Below, in pieces: positions 35,059 through 44,221 of a stretch of 64,000 nucleotides of DNA. The stretch's first letter is position 1. Each line of letters starts with the position of its first letter. The notes beneath the pieces were generated by a model. That model did no database searches, was not told the DNA's origin, and saw only the letters and a list, made by a program, of their open reading frames with translations. This DNA is from Candidatus Pullichristensenella avicola (GTDB lineage: Bacteria; Bacillota; Clostridia; Christensenellales; Aristaeellaceae): contig DVIA01000055.1 in assembly GCA_018711655.1 (NCBI GenBank), forward strand, positions 21,456-85,455, in the 5' to 3' direction. A program made the translations under genes and the position numbers.

Positions 35059-35076
35059 GGCCGTTTCGCCGCAAAA

Positions 35077-35118
35077 AAGCGCTTCCCGCTCCACAAGGGA
35101 GAGGAAGCGCTTTTTTCT
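35077..35118. terminator. bidirectional terminator between the SdpI-like gene and the topoisomerase operon
   Basis: AAGCGCTTCC (35077-35086) pairs with GGAAGCGCTT (35103-35112); AAAAAA precedes and TTTTTTC follows, so it can act both ways. The rest of the gap to 35382 is GC-rich with no gene evident. Confidence 0.75.
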
Positions 35119-35382
35119 TCCGACCCGCTCGCGCCAACAAGGCCGCCAAACGCGCCCGATGCGCGCCGGTCGCCCCGTGTTTCGTCGAAGAAGCGGCCTC
35201 CTGCATCGAGGTCCCGCGCCGCGCTTCCGCCCGCGCCCGGCCGGCGATCCCCTGCACGCATGCAAACGCGCGCTTGCACCGCCGGCCCGGCTTGCGGCAT
35301 AGCCCATGCCGGCCGTGAGCGAACGCAAACGCGCGTCAGGTTTTCTTCTATCCTTGTTGCAACGCCCTGGGCGCCGCGCCCC

Positions 35383-37821
35383 CTACGTTTCTTTCTGCGC
35401 CGGCGCGCAAACAACGTCCTCCACCGTATCTCCCATGACGGCGAGCACATAGGGCTGCCCCTTGCCGGCGCGAGTCTCGATGGCGATCTCCTCGGTGTTG
35501 AAGGTCGTCTGCGCTCCGCCCTTCTGGAACACCGTAAAGGCATAGGGCATGCGCACCGCCAGGGCGGCGACGACGGCCTCGCCGTTCGCGCCGTTTTTGA
35601 GGAAAGTAATGGCCTTGAGGCCCTTGCCGCCGCGCGCCTGCCGGTCGAAATCGAGCAACAGGCAGCGCTTCATATAGCCGCGGTCGGTGATCAGCAGCGC
35701 CTCGCCCTCGCCACTGTGGGCGAGGCAGGCAACTACGGCGTCGCCCGGAGCGAGCTGTATGCCCTTGACGCCCGCCGCCGTGCGGCCAAGCACGCTCACA
35801 TCCGCCACTGCAAAGCAGATGGCCATGCCCTGCCTGGTCACCGCCAGCAGATCGCCTTCCTGGCCGGGCGCGACCACCGCCGCCAGACGGTCGCCGGCGC
35901 GCAGCGTCAGGGCAGCATAGCGCGCCTTGCGCACATTGAGTTCGGCGACGGCCAGCCGCTTGACAAGGCCGCCCGCAGTCATCAGCACGATCTCCCCCGC
36001 CCAGTCGCGGCCCGGCGCAAGCGCATCGACGAGGCGCTCGTCCGTTTCCAGGCCCGCCAGCAGGCCGCCCAGCGGCAGCCCGCGATCGCGCGGACGGCAC
36101 TCGGGAATCTGCGCCACGCCCACGGCGTAGCAATTGCCGGCGTCTGTGAGGAAAAGCAGCTTTTCGTCGGTCATGACCTCAAAGCGCGCGCGCGGCGTTT
36201 CCATGCCCTCCAGCGCCTTTTCCGAATTTCTGCGCGCAAAGCGCTTGACAAAGCCGGCGCGGGTGATGAGCACCGTAGCCTCGTCCGCCACCGGCGCCTC
36301 TTCCTCGATGACAATGTCGTCAAAGGAATCCACCAGTTTGGTGCGGCGCGCATCGGCGTACTGGTTGCCGATCTGCTCAAGCTCCTTTTGAATGACGTTC
36401 ATCAGTTTTTTCTCACTGGCGAGGATGCCCTTCAAGTGGGCGATGCGCTTTTCGAGGTCCGCATATTCCTTGCGCAGGGTGAGGATCTCCAGATTGGTCA
36501 ACCTCTGCAGGCGCATATCGAGGATCGCCTGCGCCTGTATCTCGGTAAGGCTGAAGCGCGCCGCCAACTTTTCGCGGGCCTCGCGAGGCGTTTTGCTGCC
36601 GCGGATGAGGGCGATGACCTCATCCAGGTTGTCCACGGCGACGATAAGCCCTTCCAGTATGTGCGCGCGGGCCTCGGCCTGTTCCAGTTCATGGCGGGTG
36701 CGGCGGGCGACGACGTCCTTCTGGTGGCGGATATAGTGGCCGATGAGCGCCTTGAGGCCGAGTTGCACCGGCTTTCCGTCGGCGATGGCCACCATATTGA
36801 CGCCGACGGTGACCTGCAGATCGGAATACTTGTAAAGGACGTTGAGCACCTTCTGCGGATCGACGTCGCGCTTGAGTTCGATCACCGCGCGCATGCCCTG
36901 GCGGTCGGATTCGTCGCGAATATCGTTGATGCCGGAAAGCAGCGACTTTTTCTCTTCGCTGAGGCGCAATATCTTTTCCAGCATCGCCGATTTGTTGACC
37001 TGATAGGGAACCTCGCGAATGACCAGCAGCGTTTTGCCGTTGGCGGCCGGCTCGATCTCCACCTTCGCGCGCAGTTTGAGCCTGCCGCGGCCGGTGCGGT
37101 AGGCTTCGAGAAGTTCGTCGTCTCTGGCCAGTACGCCGCCGGTTGGGAAATCCGGCGCGGGAATAAAGCGCATCAGTTCCTCGGTGGTAATATCCGGGTT
37201 TTCAATCTGCGCCACGGTCGCGGCGACGGCTTCGCCGAGGTTATGCGGCGGGATATTGGTCGCCAGGCCCACGGCGATGCCGTTGGCGCCGTTGACCAGC
37301 AGGTTGGGAAAGCGGCCGGGCAACACGTCCGGCTCCTTTTGCGTATCGTCAAAATTGAGGTGGAAGCCCACGGTGTCCTTGTCGATGTCCTGCAAAAGCA
37401 CTTGGGCAAGCTCGGTCATGCGCGCCTCGGTATAGCGCATCGCCGCCGGGCTGTCGCCGTCGATCGAGCCGAAGTTGCCATGGCCGTCCACCAGCGGCGC
37501 GCGCATCGCGAAAGGCTGCGCCATGCGCGCCAGGGCGTCGTAGACGCTGATATCGCCATGGGGGTGAAATTTGCCCAGGCAGTCGCCGACGATGCGGGCG
37601 CACTTGCGGTGCGGCTTGTCGGCGGTATTGCCCAGTTCGTGCATGGTATAAAGAATGCGCCGCTGCACGGGCTTTAAGCCGTCCTCCACGCGCGGCAGGG
37701 CGCGCTCGAGAATGACATATTCCGAGTAGGGCATCATCGAATCGTGCATGACCTCTTCCATGGACTTTTGCACGATCTGCTCGGAAAAGATGATTTTATC
37801 GTCCTTTTTCCTTCCCGCCAT
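35383..37821 (-). CDS. type II topoisomerase subunit A (GyrA/ParC)
   Basis: 812 residues. The active-site Tyr130 lies in AAMRYTEAR; the winged-helix/tower domains fill to about 490 and the C-terminal beta-pinwheel follows. A nearly canonical GyrA box (QARGGKG, near residue 735) favours gyrase, whereas the pairing with a 653-residue subunit B in a B-A order away from dnaA would also suit topoisomerase IV; I leave the choice open. The quinolone-determining region reads [17 protein letters not shown], so position 91 (E. coli Ser83) is Ile while position 95 (Asp87) is kept. It starts 3 bp after the subunit B stop. Confidence 0.92.
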   Translation of the reverse strand: MAGRKKDDKIIFSEQIVQKSMEEVMHDSMMPYSEYVILERALPRVEDGLKPVQRRILYTMHELGNTADKPHRKCARIVGDCLGKFHPHGDISVYDALARMAQPFAMRAPLVDGHGNFGSIDGDSPAAMRYTEARMTELAQVLLQDIDKDTVGFHLNFDDTQKEPDVLPGRFPNLLVNGANGIAVGLATNIPPHNLGEAVAATVAQIENPDITTEELMRFIPAPDFPTGGVLARDDELLEAYRTGRGRLKLRAKVEIEPAANGKTLLVIREVPYQVNKSAMLEKILRLSEEKKSLLSGINDIRDESDRQGMRAVIELKRDVDPQKVLNVLYKYSDLQVTVGVNMVAIADGKPVQLGLKALIGHYIRHQKDVVARRTRHELEQAEARAHILEGLIVAVDNLDEVIALIRGSKTPREAREKLAARFSLTEIQAQAILDMRLQRLTNLEILTLRKEYADLEKRIAHLKGILASEKKLMNVIQKELEQIGNQYADARRTKLVDSFDDIVIEEEAPVADEATVLITRAGFVKRFARRNSEKALEGMETPRARFEVMTDEKLLFLTDAGNCYAVGVAQIPECRPRDRGLPLGGLLAGLETDERLVDALAPGRDWAGEIVLMTAGGLVKRLAVAELNVRKARYAALTLRAGDRLAAVVAPGQEGDLLAVTRQGMAICFAVADVSVLGRTAAGVKGIQLAPGDAVVACLAHSGEGEALLITDRGYMKRCLLLDFDRQARGGKGLKAITFLKNGANGEAVVAALAVRMPYAFTVFQKGGAQTTFNTEEIAIETRAGKGQPYVLAVMGDTVEDVVCAPAQKET

Positions 37822-37824
37822 GCC

Positions 37825-39786
37825 TTACTCTCCCTCCCGAACCGGCTCAAAATCGTCCACATGGTTGAAGTTGGCGTATTCCTGAATGTATTCGCGGCGC
37901 GGCTCCACCTTGTCGCCCATCAGCACGGTGACGCGGCGTTCGGCTTCGGCAAGGTCCTCGATGGTCACCTGTACCATTTTCCGGCCGTTGGGGTTCATGG
38001 TGGTCTCCCAAAGCTGCTCGGGGTTCATCTCGCCCAGGCCCTTATAGCGCTGCACCGTATAGCCGCGGCCGAGCTTTTTCGTCGCGCGCGCCAGCTCCTT
38101 GTCGTCGAAGCAGTAGATGTGCTCCGCGCCTTTTTTGGCGCAGTACAGCGGCGGCATGCCGATGTAGACGTGGCCGTCGGTCACCAGTTCGCGCATATAG
38201 CGGAAGAAGAAGGTAAGCAGTATGGCGCGGATATGCGCGCCGTCCTGGTCGGCGTCCGAAAGGATGATGACGCGGTTGTACTTCAGGTGCGAAATATCGA
38301 AATCCTCGCCGATGCCGGTGCCCAGCGCCGTGATGATGGAGCGGAACTCCTCGTTGGCCAGCACCTGGTCGATGCGCTTCTTTTCCGCGTTGAGGGGCTT
38401 GCCGCGCAGGGGCAGGATGGCCTGAAAGCGCCGGTCGCGGCCCTGCTTGGCGCTGCCGCCGGCGGAATCGCCCTCGACGATGAACAGTTCGTTCTCCCTC
38501 CAGTTGCGGCCGGTGCAACTGGAAAGCTTGCCCACCAGCGGCGCGGCCTCAAGCTGGTTTTTCTGCCTGGCCACGTCGCGGGCCTTGCGCGCCGCCTCGC
38601 GCACCCTGGCGGCCTTGACCGCCTTTTCGACGATGCGCTGGGCGACCTCCTGGTTTTTCAGATCGTCCAGATACATGGACAGCTGTTCCAGGCAGATGGC
38701 CTCGACGATGGGGCGCACCTCGGTGTTGCCCAGCCGGCCCTTGGTCTGGCCCTCGAACTGGGGTTTCTGCACGCCGGCATAGACCACGGCGGTCATGCCC
38801 TCGCGAAAATCCTCGCCGGAAAGGTTGTTGTCCTTTTCCTTGAGCAGGCCCACGCGGCGGGCGTAATCGTTGAAGGCCTTGGTGACGGCGGCTTTGAAGC
38901 CGGTTTCGTGCGTGCCGCCCTCGCCGGTGGGCACGTTGTTGACGAAGGAATAGATGTTTTCCGTGTAGGAATCCGTATACTGGATGGCAACGCGCAGGAG
39001 CGTGCCGTCCCGCCGCCCTTCAAAGGTGATCGGCTCGGTGAGGGTGTTCTTGTCCGTGTTCAAATAGCGAACAAAGTCGGCCAGGCCGCCCTCGTAGCAA
39101 TATTCGCGGCGCCGGCGCGCCTCGTCCTTTTCGCGCTCGTCCATGAACACAAAGCGCACGCCGCGGTTGAGATAGGCCAGTTCCCGCACGCGGCGGCGCA
39201 CGGTATCGCCATTGAAGCGCGTATCCTCAAACACGCGCGGATCGGGCTTGAAGCACACCTGCGTGCCGCGCTTGCGGGTGTTTCCCACCTTCTCCAGCGG
39301 CGCGACCGCGTGGCCGGAAACGATCTTGCCGGTCTTTCTATCCTCATAGGACTCGAAGCGGATGAAATAATGGCTGTAATCGCGAAACACGTCCACCGTC
39401 ACCCACTCGGAGAGGGCGTTGACCACCGATGCGCCCACGCCGTGCAGGCCGCCGGAATAGGCGTAGTTCTTGTTGTTGAACTTGCCGCCGGCGTGCAGTT
39501 GCGTATAGACGACCTCCACGCCCGACACGCCCAGTTGCGGGTGAATGTCCACAGGGATGCCACGACCATTGTCCGTCACCTCGCAGGAGCCGTCCTTTTT
39601 CAGCGTCACGGCAATCTCCGTAGCGTAGCCGTTGGAGGCCTCGTCGATGGCGTTATCGACGATCTCCCAAATAAGGTGATGCAGGCCGCGCGAGCCGGTA
39701 GAGCCGATGTACATGCCCGGACGCATGCGCACCGCGTCGAGGCCTTCGAGCACCTGGATGTCGGTGGCGGAATAGGTTTTTGCCAT
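37825..39786 (-). CDS. type II topoisomerase subunit B (GyrB/ParE)
   Basis: 653 residues from ATG at 39786 after GGGAGGGAAACC. The GHKL ATPase is complete: EIVDNAIDEA, DNGRGIPVD and GGLHGVGASVVNAL. The TOPRIM domain has VEGDSAGGSAKQGRDRRFQAILPLRGK (key EGDSAGGSA) and the Mg2+ motif LSDADQDGAHIR. The C-terminal segment YKGLGEMNPEQLWETTMNP (key YKGLGEMNPEQLW) contacts subunit A. Together with the next gene it forms the heterotetramer that passes DNA duplexes. A -10-like TATAAT lies at 39819-39814 on this strand, without a clear -35. Confidence 0.93.
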   Translation of the reverse strand: MAKTYSATDIQVLEGLDAVRMRPGMYIGSTGSRGLHHLIWEIVDNAIDEASNGYATEIAVTLKKDGSCEVTDNGRGIPVDIHPQLGVSGVEVVYTQLHAGGKFNNKNYAYSGGLHGVGASVVNALSEWVTVDVFRDYSHYFIRFESYEDRKTGKIVSGHAVAPLEKVGNTRKRGTQVCFKPDPRVFEDTRFNGDTVRRRVRELAYLNRGVRFVFMDEREKDEARRRREYCYEGGLADFVRYLNTDKNTLTEPITFEGRRDGTLLRVAIQYTDSYTENIYSFVNNVPTGEGGTHETGFKAAVTKAFNDYARRVGLLKEKDNNLSGEDFREGMTAVVYAGVQKPQFEGQTKGRLGNTEVRPIVEAICLEQLSMYLDDLKNQEVAQRIVEKAVKAARVREAARKARDVARQKNQLEAAPLVGKLSSCTGRNWRENELFIVEGDSAGGSAKQGRDRRFQAILPLRGKPLNAEKKRIDQVLANEEFRSIITALGTGIGEDFDISHLKYNRVIILSDADQDGAHIRAILLTFFFRYMRELVTDGHVYIGMPPLYCAKKGAEHIYCFDDKELARATKKLGRGYTVQRYKGLGEMNPEQLWETTMNPNGRKMVQVTIEDLAEAERRVTVLMGDKVEPRREYIQEYANFNHVDDFEPVREGE

Positions 39787-39839
39787 GGTTTCCCTCCCAA
39801 TCAGTCTGCCTATATTATACAGCATGGACGTTAACGGGA

Positions 39840-39931
39840 TATGAACCCCGCGCGAAAGGACGCGGGGCCAGTCTGTGGTGCTCGCTTTATCACCTCAACC
39901 AATATGAACCCCGCGCGAAAGGACGTGGGGC
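39840..39931. repeat. two copies of a 29-bp hairpin-forming repeat
   Basis: ATATGAACCCCGCGCGAAAG starts at 39840 and again at 39903; each continues GACG(C/T)GGGGCC. CCCCGCG pairs with CGCGGGG across CGAAAGGA (39846-39852/39861-39867; 39909-39915/39924-39930). A shorter relative, CCCCGCGCAAAAGGGGCGG, occurs at about 39967. The element sits upstream of the topoisomerase operon promoter. Confidence 0.7.
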
Positions 39932-40012
39932 CTCCCCTTTGGCATACCGGCGCCGGCCTCCATATACCCCCGCGCAAAAGGGGCGGACAGAGACAGGGCG
40001 AAACCCGCAAAG

Positions 40013-40052
40013 GCAAAACCGCCTTCTCCAACGATGGGAGAAGGCGGTTTGC
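40013..40052. terminator. hairpin in the topoisomerase/decarboxylase intergenic region
   Basis: GCAAAACCGCCTTCTC (40013-40028) can pair with GAGAAGGCGGTTTGC (40038-40052). It may act as a transcription stop in this 430-bp gap, which otherwise has no gene. Confidence 0.5.
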
Positions 40053-40171
40053 GCCTGCCGTGGAGGAAAGCCCGCGGCGGCTTGCGCTTTTGCGGATTTC
40101 CCCGCCCGCAGGGCTGCGCGCCTGTTTTGCGGCCTGGAGCGCTCTGGCCGCCCATCCGCTTTGTCAACAAA

Positions 40172-40205
40172 GCGCGGCCCCGCGCGAAAGGGCGCGGGGC
40201 CGCGC
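40172..40205 (-). terminator. terminator of the decarboxylase operon
   Basis: A perfect 14-bp stem: GCGCGGCCCCGCGC (40172-40185) and GCGCGGGGCCGCGC (40192-40205) around GAAAGG, followed on the minus strand by TTTGTT. The core shares CCCCGCGCGAAAGG with the hairpin repeats at 39.8-39.9 kb. Confidence 0.75.
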
Positions 40206-40219
40206 AGGAAAGCCTGCCA

Positions 40220-41617
40220 TTACACGGGCATGACGTGGTTTTCCTTGTCCAGCAGGGAATTGTCCAGCTTGAGCTGCTGGGCCTGCCGATACTCGAAGAA
40301 CTTGGTGGCCACCTGCGGGAACAGCGCGTAGGTGAGCACGTCCTCGTCCTGGGTGATGTACTGGCCGATCTCCTTGCGGTACTTTTCCAGTTCCGGCGCG
40401 ATGTCGTCGGCGGGGCGATGGGTGATGACCTTGGCGTCGCCGATGACCTTGCGGCGAACTTCCTCGTTCACCGGGGCCGGCAAGCGGCCGTACTCGCCGC
40501 GCATCAGGGCCTGAGACTCCTTCGGGTTGAGCTTGTAGCGCTCGCCGCAAAGGACGTTCATCACGGCCTGCGTGCCGACGATCTGGCTGGTCGGGGTGAC
40601 CAGCGGCGGATAGCCAAAGTCCTCGCGCACGCGCGGCACCTCGGCAAGCACCTCGTAGAACTTGTCGGAAGCGTTGGCCTGCTTGAGCTGGCTGATGAGG
40701 TTGGAAAGCATGCCGCCCGGCACCTGATACAGCAGCGTATTGATGTCCACGGACAGCACCTTGGGATCGAGGAAGCCCTCTGCCTTGAGCTTGTCGGCGA
40801 CCTTGCGGAAGTGCACCGCCGCCTGGGACATGAGGCTCAGATCCAGCCCGGTATCGTACTCCGTGCCCTGCAGGGTGGCGACCAGGGGCTCGGTGGCCGG
40901 CTGCGAGGTGCCGTTGCCCAGCGGGGACAGCGCGGTATCGACGATGTCCACGCCGGCCTCAATGGCCTTGAGCAGGGTCATGTCGCCCGTGCCGGAGGTG
41001 TTGTGGGTGTGCAGGTGGATGGGGATCTTCACGCTCTCCTTGAGGCGCTTGACCAGCTTGTAGGCCTCGTAGGGCAGAAGCAGGTTGGCCATGTCCTTGA
41101 TGCAGATGGTGTCCGCGCCGGTGGCCTCGATCTCCTGCGCCAGCTTGACAAAGTAGTCCTCGGTATGCACGGGGCTGACGGTGTAGCTCATGGCCACTTC
41201 GCAGATGCCGCCGTATTTCTTGGTGGCCTTGATGGCCGTTTCCAGGTTGCGCACGTCGTTGAGGGCGTCGAAAATGCGGATGATGTCGATGCCGTTCTTG
41301 ATCGACAGGCGCACAAACTCGTCCACCACGTCGTCGGCATAGTGCTTGTAGCCGAGGATATTCTGGCCGCGGAAGAGCATCTGCAGCTTGGTGTTGGGCA
41401 GGGCCTTGCGCAGTTTGCGCAGGCGCTCCCACGGGTCCTCGTTCAAAAAGCGCAGGCAGCTGTCAAACGTGGCGCCGCCCCAGCACTCCAAAGAATAATA
41501 GCCGATCTTGTCAAGGATTTCGCAGGCGGGCAGCATGTCCTCCGTACGCATACGGGTCGCCGCCTGCGACTGGTGCGCGTCGCGAAGAATGGTATCGGTA
41601 ATCAAAACCTTCGCCAT
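40220..41617 (-). CDS. oadA: oxaloacetate decarboxylase alpha / pyruvate carboxyltransferase (5S-type), no biotin domain
   Basis: 465 residues, ATG after AAGGAGGTAAAGACC. TDTILRDAHQSQAATRMR is the catalytic TIM-barrel signature (key RDAHQS), CIKDMANLL holds the carbamoylated/biotin-accepting Lys, and HTHNTSGTG gives the metal-binding His pair. The protein ends after the PYC-OADA domain; the biotinyl domain present in full-length OadA is encoded separately upstream. It would transfer CO2 between oxaloacetate and biotin. Last gene of a five-gene operon. Confidence 0.9.
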   Translation of the reverse strand: MAKVLITDTILRDAHQSQAATRMRTEDMLPACEILDKIGYYSLECWGGATFDSCLRFLNEDPWERLRKLRKALPNTKLQMLFRGQNILGYKHYADDVVDEFVRLSIKNGIDIIRIFDALNDVRNLETAIKATKKYGGICEVAMSYTVSPVHTEDYFVKLAQEIEATGADTICIKDMANLLLPYEAYKLVKRLKESVKIPIHLHTHNTSGTGDMTLLKAIEAGVDIVDTALSPLGNGTSQPATEPLVATLQGTEYDTGLDLSLMSQAAVHFRKVADKLKAEGFLDPKVLSVDINTLLYQVPGGMLSNLISQLKQANASDKFYEVLAEVPRVREDFGYPPLVTPTSQIVGTQAVMNVLCGERYKLNPKESQALMRGEYGRLPAPVNEEVRRKVIGDAKVITHRPADDIAPELEKYRKEIGQYITQDEDVLTYALFPQVATKFFEYRQAQQLKLDNSLLDKENHVMPV

Positions 41618-41665
41618 GGTCTTTACCTCCTTGTAGTGTTAATACCCCGCGCGGAGCGGAACGAA

Positions 41666-43267
41666 TCAGCCAAACAGGGCGATGAATACGCCCGCCGCCA
41701 CCGCCGAGCCGATGACGCCGGCCACGTTCGGGCCCATGGCGTGCATCAGCAGGAAGTTGCCGGGGTTCTCGCGCTGCGCTTCCTTCTGGGAGACGCGCGC
41801 GGCCATCGGCACGGCGGAAACGCCCGCGGAGCCGATGAGCGGATTGATCTTGCCGCCGGTGAGCTTGCACATCAGTTTGCCCAGCAGCACGCCGCCGGCG
41901 GTACCGCCCATAAAGGCGATGACGCCCAGCAGGAGAATGAAGAGCGTATCGGCCGTGAGGAAGGTGGAACCCTTCGTCGTCGCGCCGACGGTGACGCCCA
42001 GGAAGATGGTGACGATGTTCATCAGTTCGTTCTGCGCGGTCTTGGACAGGCGCTCGGTGACGCCGGAAACGCGCAAAAGGTTGCCGAACATCAGCATGCC
42101 GATCAACGGGGCCGCCGAGGGCAGAAGCAGCGAGACGATGAGCGTCACGGCGATGGGGAAGATCACCAGTTCGCGCTTGCTGACCGGGCGCAGCTGCTGC
42201 ATGACGATGGAGCGCTCCTTCTTGGTGGTCAACGCGCGCATGATGGGCGGCTGGATGACCGGCACCAGCGCCATGTAGCTGTACGCAGCCACGGCGATCG
42301 CGCCGAGCAGGTGCGGCGCCAGGTGGGTGGTGACGAAGATGGCCGTCGGGCCGTCCGCGCCGCCGATGATGCCGATGGAGCTGGCCTCCGCCGAGGTAAA
42401 GCCGAGCAGACGAGCGAGAATGAAGGCGATGAAGATGCCCAGCTGCGCCGCCGCGCCCAGAAGCAGAGACTTCGGGTTGGCAATCAGGGGAGCAAAGTCG
42501 GTCATCGCGCCCACGCCCATGAAGATCAGCGGCGGGTAGATGCCCAGTTTCACGCCCTGATAGAGGTAGTAGAACAATCCGCCGTTGGCATTGGCCACCT
42601 GATACAGGTCGCGGAAATAGCGCGTGCAGGTGGGCAGCGCCGCGTCAAACCCGGCGGCCAGCGCCGCGGATTCGCTGGTGAACACCTGGTCGCCGACCTC
42701 CCAGAACATCTTGGAGACCAGGGTCACTTCCTTGCCGTAGGGCGCGGCGTACTTCTGCGCTTCCTGAAGCGTGGCAAAATAGTTGAACGAAGGCTCGTCC
42801 ATGAGGCCGCCCAGGGGCAGGTTGGCCAGCAGCATGCCGAAGGCGATGGGCAGAAGCAAAAGCGGCTCAAAGCCCTTGGCGATGGCCAGGTAGAGAAGCA
42901 CGCAGGCAACGGCGATCATCACATACTGTTGCCAGTCGCCATTGGCCAGGCCGGTGGACTCCCAGATGGCCACCATGCCGCTGACAAAGTCGATCTGCGT
43001 CGCCCCCGCGTCCCCCTCCTGCGTTTCGATAACGCGCTTGGTGCCGCCGGCAAAATCCGTATCGCCATTGGCGGCGGCCAGGTCGCGCTCAAGGGTATCC
43101 GCTTCGGGCGCGGGCGTATCCAGAGTCTCCTCCACAGAAGCGGCAGCCTCAGCCGCGCCGTCCACAGGCGCCTGCGCGGCGTTCTCCGCATAACCCCAGA
43201 CGAACAGTACGCAGAACATCAGCAGCAGGCACACGAATGCGCGCGTGCGCTTGACTTTCTTAAACAT
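41666..43267 (-). CDS. oadB: Na+-translocating decarboxylase beta subunit with extra N-terminal region
   Basis: 533 residues, against about 375-430 for typical OadB/MmdB/GcdB. The core is clear: LLYLAIAKGFEPLLLLPIAFGML (key KGFEPLLLLPIAFG), GIYPPLIFMGVGAMTDF and the Na+ site loop IGIIGGADGPTAIF. Two additions are odd. The N-terminus begins with a signal-peptide-like helix and about 85 acidic/Ala-rich residues before the first core helix, and a 65-residue soluble insertion (SFNYFATLQEAQKYAA to TRYFRDLYQ) lies after LGGLMD. It uses decarboxylation of carboxybiotin to pump Na+ out. The insertion may face outside. Confidence 0.9.
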   Translation of the reverse strand: MFKKVKRTRAFVCLLLMFCVLFVWGYAENAAQAPVDGAAEAAASVEETLDTPAPEADTLERDLAAANGDTDFAGGTKRVIETQEGDAGATQIDFVSGMVAIWESTGLANGDWQQYVMIAVACVLLYLAIAKGFEPLLLLPIAFGMLLANLPLGGLMDEPSFNYFATLQEAQKYAAPYGKEVTLVSKMFWEVGDQVFTSESAALAAGFDAALPTCTRYFRDLYQVANANGGLFYYLYQGVKLGIYPPLIFMGVGAMTDFAPLIANPKSLLLGAAAQLGIFIAFILARLLGFTSAEASSIGIIGGADGPTAIFVTTHLAPHLLGAIAVAAYSYMALVPVIQPPIMRALTTKKERSIVMQQLRPVSKRELVIFPIAVTLIVSLLLPSAAPLIGMLMFGNLLRVSGVTERLSKTAQNELMNIVTIFLGVTVGATTKGSTFLTADTLFILLLGVIAFMGGTAGGVLLGKLMCKLTGGKINPLIGSAGVSAVPMAARVSQKEAQRENPGNFLLMHAMGPNVAGVIGSAVAAGVFIALFG

Positions 43268-43361
43268 GTATAAACCTCCCGGTTGCTGATCAGGCGTTGG
43301 AAAATGGCGCGCCAGGGCGCGCCGGCGCGGCCGACAAACCGCCCGGCGCGCAAAGAACGCG

Positions 43362-43817
43362 TCAGTTCAGGGTCAGCAACACGTCGCCGGAATTGACCGT
43401 CGTGCCCTTGGCGACCGCCACGGAAGCGACCACGCCGTCGCGGGCGGCGAGGATCTCGTTTTCCATCTTCATGGCTTCGAGGATGAGCAGTACGTCGCCC
43501 TTCTTCACGGCCTGGCCAGCGCTGACGCGCACATCGAGGATGTTGCCAGGCATCGGGGACTTGACCGGTTCTCCGCCGGCGGCGGCAGCGGGCGCGGCGG
43601 CAGGCGCCGGAGCGGGCGCGGGCGCCGGGGCGGGCGCAGCGGCAGGCGCCGGGGCGGGAGCCGGAGCGGCGACGGGCGCCGGAGCCGGGGCGGGAGCCGG
43701 AGCGGCGACGGGCGCCGGAGCGGCAACAGGCGCGGGCGCAAACACGGGCGCGCCGCCGATCTCTTCAACTTCGACCTGGTAGGCCTGACCGTTTACGGTG
43801 ATAGAGAACTTGCGCAT
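43362..43817 (-). CDS. biotin carrier protein of the Na+-pump decarboxylase/transcarboxylase
   Basis: 151 residues, ATG after TAGGAGGAACAAGTT. An N-terminal strand ([20 protein letters not shown]) is followed by a Pro-Ala linker of about 55 residues built from APAP repeats and a C-terminal biotinyl domain with the biotin site EAMKMEN (Lys about 118). The linker lets the biotin swing between the carboxyltransferases and the membrane subunit. Equivalent to MmdC/GcdC or the 1.3S subunit of transcarboxylase. Confidence 0.92.
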   Translation of the reverse strand: MRKFSITVNGQAYQVEVEEIGGAPVFAPAPVAAPAPVAAPAPAPAPAPVAAPAPAPAPAAAPAPAPAPAPAPAAAPAAAAGGEPVKSPMPGNILDVRVSAGQAVKKGDVLLILEAMKMENEILAARDGVVASVAVAKGTTVNSGDVLLTLN

Positions 43818-43863
43818 AACTTGTTCCTCCTAAAATCTTCTAAATCATGGTTCTTAAACGAAA

Positions 43864-44205
43864 TCAGAAACGGTAGACCTGCTCGGCGCGCGCGGCGCGC
43901 TTCCAGGCAGGCGAGCGGCGGATCGAGCGGATGGCCAGCGGCTTGCCGCTTGCGTCCATCGCGGCGACGGCCGCGGCGATGACGGCGACCACCTGCGGGT
44001 CAATGCCCGCAAACGCCGCCGGCGCGGGGGCCGGAGCCGGCGCGGGGGCCGGAGCCGCGGGAACGTCCGTTGCTTCGGCCTGCTTTTTGTGGTCGCTCAG
44101 GACCACAGCCAGCAGATAAACGAAGGCAATGAGGATGAACAGGCCGAGAAAGACGATGACCAGGCCAATGCCCATCACAGAAAGGGATTCGCCCCAAATG
44201 TTCAT
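43864..44205 (-). CDS. oadG: Na+-pump decarboxylase gamma subunit
   Basis: 113 residues. A single N-terminal transmembrane helix (SVMGIGLVIVFLGLFILIAFVYLL, key GIGLVIVFLGLFILI), a short Pro-Ala linker and a C-terminal tail IRRSPAWKRAARAEQVYRF. OadG/MmdD proteins hold the carboxyltransferase to the beta subunit and bind Zn2+ through their tail. Acts in the membrane. Confidence 0.85.
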   Translation of the reverse strand: MNIWGESLSVMGIGLVIVFLGLFILIAFVYLLAVVLSDHKKQAEATDVPAAPAPAPAPAPAPAAFAGIDPQVVAVIAAAVAAMDASGKPLAIRSIRRSPAWKRAARAEQVYRF

Positions 44206-44221
44206 GCTGACCCTCCTCTGC

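Noticed and set aside
40034..43273. A 1079-residue frame on the plus strand opposite the decarboxylase operon
   Set aside because: It is antisense to three well-supported genes; GC-rich codon use opens the opposite frame. The same applies to long frames opposite the Bce permease, the topoisomerase genes and cas9.
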